Source: Limnoperna fortunei (Eukaryota > Mollusca > Bivalvia > Mytilida > Modiolidae). Taken from it: DNA of 64,000 nt. The notes under the pieces are model-generated. The model was given only the letters and a program-made list of their open reading frames with translations. It was not told the origin of the DNA and searched no databases. The translations under genes were made by a program, and so were the position numbers. The stretch's first letter is position 1; every line of letters begins with the position of its first letter. The stretch is from assembly GCA_944474755.1 (NCBI GenBank), contig OX104114.1:47743070-47807069 (forward strand). The letters are read 5' to 3'. Below, piece after piece: positions 61,978 through 64,000 of the stretch.

Positions 61978-62094
61978 GTAGGTAGCTTAAATTCAAAACA
62001 CCAGAAATTTTTCTGGTTACAATTTTTAACTAGATAATTTACCTGCATGTAAGTACAGATCATTTTCAAAGTAGTTAAATTTAACAAACCAAAT

Positions 62095-63110
62095 GAGGAA
62101 ACTTCTCATGAGGAACCTTCAGCCTTGTTACGAAGAATCGTCTTCATCACCATAAACCATCTTCATCCTAATAGTGAAGATACCATCTTTAACCTTGTTA
62201 TGAGGAACCATTTTCAGACTGATTATTAGGAACCATCTTCATCTTGTCATGAAGTTCCATCTCATTTTTGTCATGAAGAACCATCTTCTTCCTTGTCATG
62301 AGGAACCATCTTTAATCTCGTCATAAGTAACCATCCTCAACCAGATAATTAGGAACCTTGTCATAAGGAACCATCTTCAATCTTGTCATAAGGAACCAAC
62401 TTTAACCTTGTTAATCTTCAATTTAATTTTCAATCTGATGATGAAAACATCTTCATTTTGTCATGAGGTACCATCTAATTTATTGTCATGATCATGGAAG
62501 AACCATCTTCTTCCTTGTCCTGTGCAACATCTTTTCTTGTGACTCTGATAGCAAAGAGTCATCTTTAACCTTGTTATGAGGAACTATCTTTATCTTGTCA
62601 TGAGGTACCATTTTTGTCACGAAGAACAATCTTCTTCCTTGTTATGAGTAACCATCAACCTCGTCATTAGGAATCGTCTTCAACATGATAATGAGGAACC
62701 ATCTTCAGTGGGATAGTAAAGAACCATCTTCAACCTTATCATGAGGACCATCTTCAGCCTGATAGTGAGAAACCATCTTCAACCTGATAGTGAGAAACCA
62801 TCTTCAACCTTGTCATAAGGAACCATTTTCAACTTGATCATAAGCAACCATTTTCAACCTTATCATGAGAGACCATCTTTAACCTGATAGTGGGGAACCA
62901 TCTTCAACCTCTCATAAAGAACCATATTCAACCTGATAGTGAAAAACCATCTTCAACCTTATCATGAGACCATCTTCAGCCTTATATTGAGGAATCATCT
63001 TCAGTCTTATCGTGAGGAATCATCTTCAGCCTTGTTTTCAGGAACCATCGTTAACCTTATCATGATTCATTATCTTCAACCTGATCATAAGTTACCTCTT
63101 CAGTTTCCCA
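62095..63110 (+). repeat. About 1 kb degenerate 25-30-bp repeat after exon 53
   Basis: Roughly 35 units of the form gaaccatcttcaaccttgtc + atga, with variants ctgatagtga and cttatcatga. It begins about 120 bp after the exon 53 donor; aacaatctcttcaag at the exon end is only loosely similar, so derivation from the junction is uncertain. Confidence 0.88.
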
Positions 63111-63785
63111 ACCTCAGCTTTAAGAAATTATTTTTCTTTTAAAGGCTGAAATTCACTTTCTTCTTTCTAGTTCTACCATTTTACTTCTGAACAGCAATAT
63201 CTGTAGGTTTTACTAAACAACAAAACAAAAGACATTTTTGTATATATTTCAGTTGACTACATGTAGTAGTCAAAAACAAGCTATTTAAATCATAATAATG
63301 ATAACATATATGCATACATGTGATATCTCACGGCGTGAGACAAAAACTCACGCAATTCTGAAGGTCCCCACGCTCTCACGGCATGAGACAACGACCTCAT
63401 GCAAAACAAATAATCTAAAGTAAAAGAAAATTGATATTTTTTTCTGCACGAAGCTACTTGCTATTTCATAAGCCGCCATCTTTGTTTACAATAGATTGTT
63501 CATACAGTGAAAGATAAATCCCGAGAGTATCGAAATTACACCATTGATTATTTTGGGTGTTACTAAATTAAGGAATATGGTCAAAATTAATTTGAAATAA
63601 GGGGACAATGTTTTTTTAGGGGTAAATACAAGTTAATTGATGAATTAAAAATTAGTTCAAAGATAAAAATATGATTTATATTTTAAAAGTTTATTTTGTA
63701 CAACAATTTCTACTATAAACTCATGATAGATTTGTAAGGTCAGCTAAATGGGAACATTTGTGTACATAATTCTGGCTATAATTTT
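63111..63785. other. Intron 53, remaining part
   Basis: AT-rich. Around 63327-63390, two copies of ctcacggcgtgagaca / ctcacggcatgagaca form short palindromes. No coding sequence matching the UBR4 C-terminus. Confidence 0.5.
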
Positions 63786-64000
63786 TGTCTCGCCTGCGAC
63801 GAAAGTCGCTGGAGGCGAGACATATGTATGGGAATCCGGCGGCGGCGGCGGCGGCGGCGTAAACACTTGACATCTTGCTTCATATCTTTGTAAGCTCAAG
63901 CCCTAGGTCCATCAAATTTGGTCCAGAGGTAGCTTATGATGAGTACTTGCCAGTCAGTCACCTGTCACCTGACCTTGACCTCAATTTCACGGTCCAGCGA
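63786..64000 (+). mobile_element. Helentron-like element, family C (cut by window end)
   Basis: 5' hairpin gtctcgcctgcgac...gtcgctggaggcgagac, a ggcggcggcggcggcggcg head, then gacatcttgcttcatatctt and cacctgacctt, a body common in bivalve repeats (the same tcacctgaccttgacc string occurs at 18485). The 3' end lies outside the window. Confidence 0.65.

Larger units (their letters stand above)
55068..60125. mobile_element. 5.06-kb TIR element with internal 189-bp satellite
   Basis: Left end tttttattacaataaatacg + ttaccatcataaatttagatatt (55068-55110); the right end 60083-60125 is its inverse over 43 bp. It fills intron 51. The interior holds a run of 189-bp tandem repeats (56900-58530), a possible reverse-transcriptase remnant on the minus strand (56058-56456), and otherwise no intact ORF. 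Class uncertain: a large non-autonomous DNA transposon, or a decayed element with inverted ends. Confidence 0.75.

Noticed and set aside
54784..60125. Intact transposase gene in the 5-kb element
   Set aside because: The longest frames are about 130 codons and lack a DDE/DDD or recombinase signature; called non-autonomous.
61119..61860. Alternative functional copies of exon 53
   Set aside because: Copy 1 is broken by a MITE and reads into tag; copy 2 reads into taa before a donor. Only the copy at 61884 has an open frame to a donor and full homology.
1..61977. UBR box (type 1 N-degron binding zinc finger) within the window
   Set aside because: The Cys clusters here are the post-beta-domain zinc cluster (exons 20-21) and the hemiRING (exons 47-48); the UBR box of the family lies nearer the N-terminus, upstream of the window.
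63111..64000. Last UBR4 exon and 3' UTR
   Set aside because: No sequence here matches the conserved C-terminal residues after NNLFK, and no polyadenylation context linked to an exon was seen; the end lies outside the window.

Overview
The window is animal nuclear DNA: AT-rich, densely interspersed with repeats, and carrying one large intron-split gene on the + strand. The best fit is a bivalve mollusc. The reasons are the SINEs and the many non-autonomous rolling-circle-like elements (a hairpin of the type tatacccccc...ggggggtata, a GTCCGTCC-rich head, tandem cores of about 165-180 bp, and a second hairpin near the 3' end), which resemble the pearl / Helentron-derived repeats known from bivalves. 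Genus and species cannot be read from the sequence.

The gene is the 3' part of the UBR4 orthologue (p600; Drosophila poe/pushover; plant BIG), a giant E3 ubiquitin ligase of the N-degron pathway. I traced 53 consecutive exons from base 1 to base 61977. Every intron is GT-AG, and all exons join in a single frame to give 2,232 codons without a stop. Both ends run off the window: the N-terminal part, including the UBR box, lies upstream, and the last roughly 75 residues lie downstream. The window encodes a disordered Ser/Gly-rich linker, long helical-repeat (armadillo-like) stretches, a beta-rich segment followed by a Cys-rich zinc cluster (exons 16-21), and the C-terminal hemiRING E3 module (exons 47-49). 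No second host gene was found on either strand.

The striking feature is a repeated pattern of minisatellites growing out of exon-intron junctions. Directly after exons 2, 8, 10, 18, 25, 32, 44 and 50 there is a tandem array whose unit is a copy of the exon's last 10-85 bases plus its own 5' splice site. Unit lengths are 96, about 35-85 (decayed), about 86, 41, 42, 49, about 30 and 34 bp. Exon 53 shows the mirror image: its 3' splice site and exon start are tandemly copied upstream. Exons 36 and 47 have arrays close to the donor that may have the same origin. The array at exon 2 is the only one that stays open in frame, so it could lengthen the protein in steps of 32 residues.

Layout. 1-5 kb: exons 1-5, a palindromic element and the exon-2 array. 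5-14 kb: exons 6-14, Helentron-like remnants, a terminal-inverted-repeat (TIR) element at 8 kb and a full 1.46-kb Helentron-like element at 12.2-13.7 kb. 14-22 kb: exons 15-21 and the exon-18 array. 22-33 kb: exons 22-33, three SINEs and the exon-25 and exon-32 arrays. 33.8-39.4 kb: one 5.6-kb intron packed with Helentron-like elements and a hAT-like element (8-bp target duplication) inside the end of another transposon. 39-52 kb: exons 35-49 and arrays after exons 36, 44 and 47. 52-64 kb: exons 50-53, a 5.06-kb TIR element with a 189-bp satellite, a MITE splitting a duplicated exon-53 start, and a 1-kb degenerate array. Introns longer than 300 bp in which I see nothing beyond AT-rich single-copy-looking DNA: 9607-9909, 20780-21122, 26061-26363, 28572-28970, 29941-30299, 30878-31224, 31367-31862, 42087-42592, 42675-43033, 46668-47020 and 47964-48487; larger ones have their own entries.
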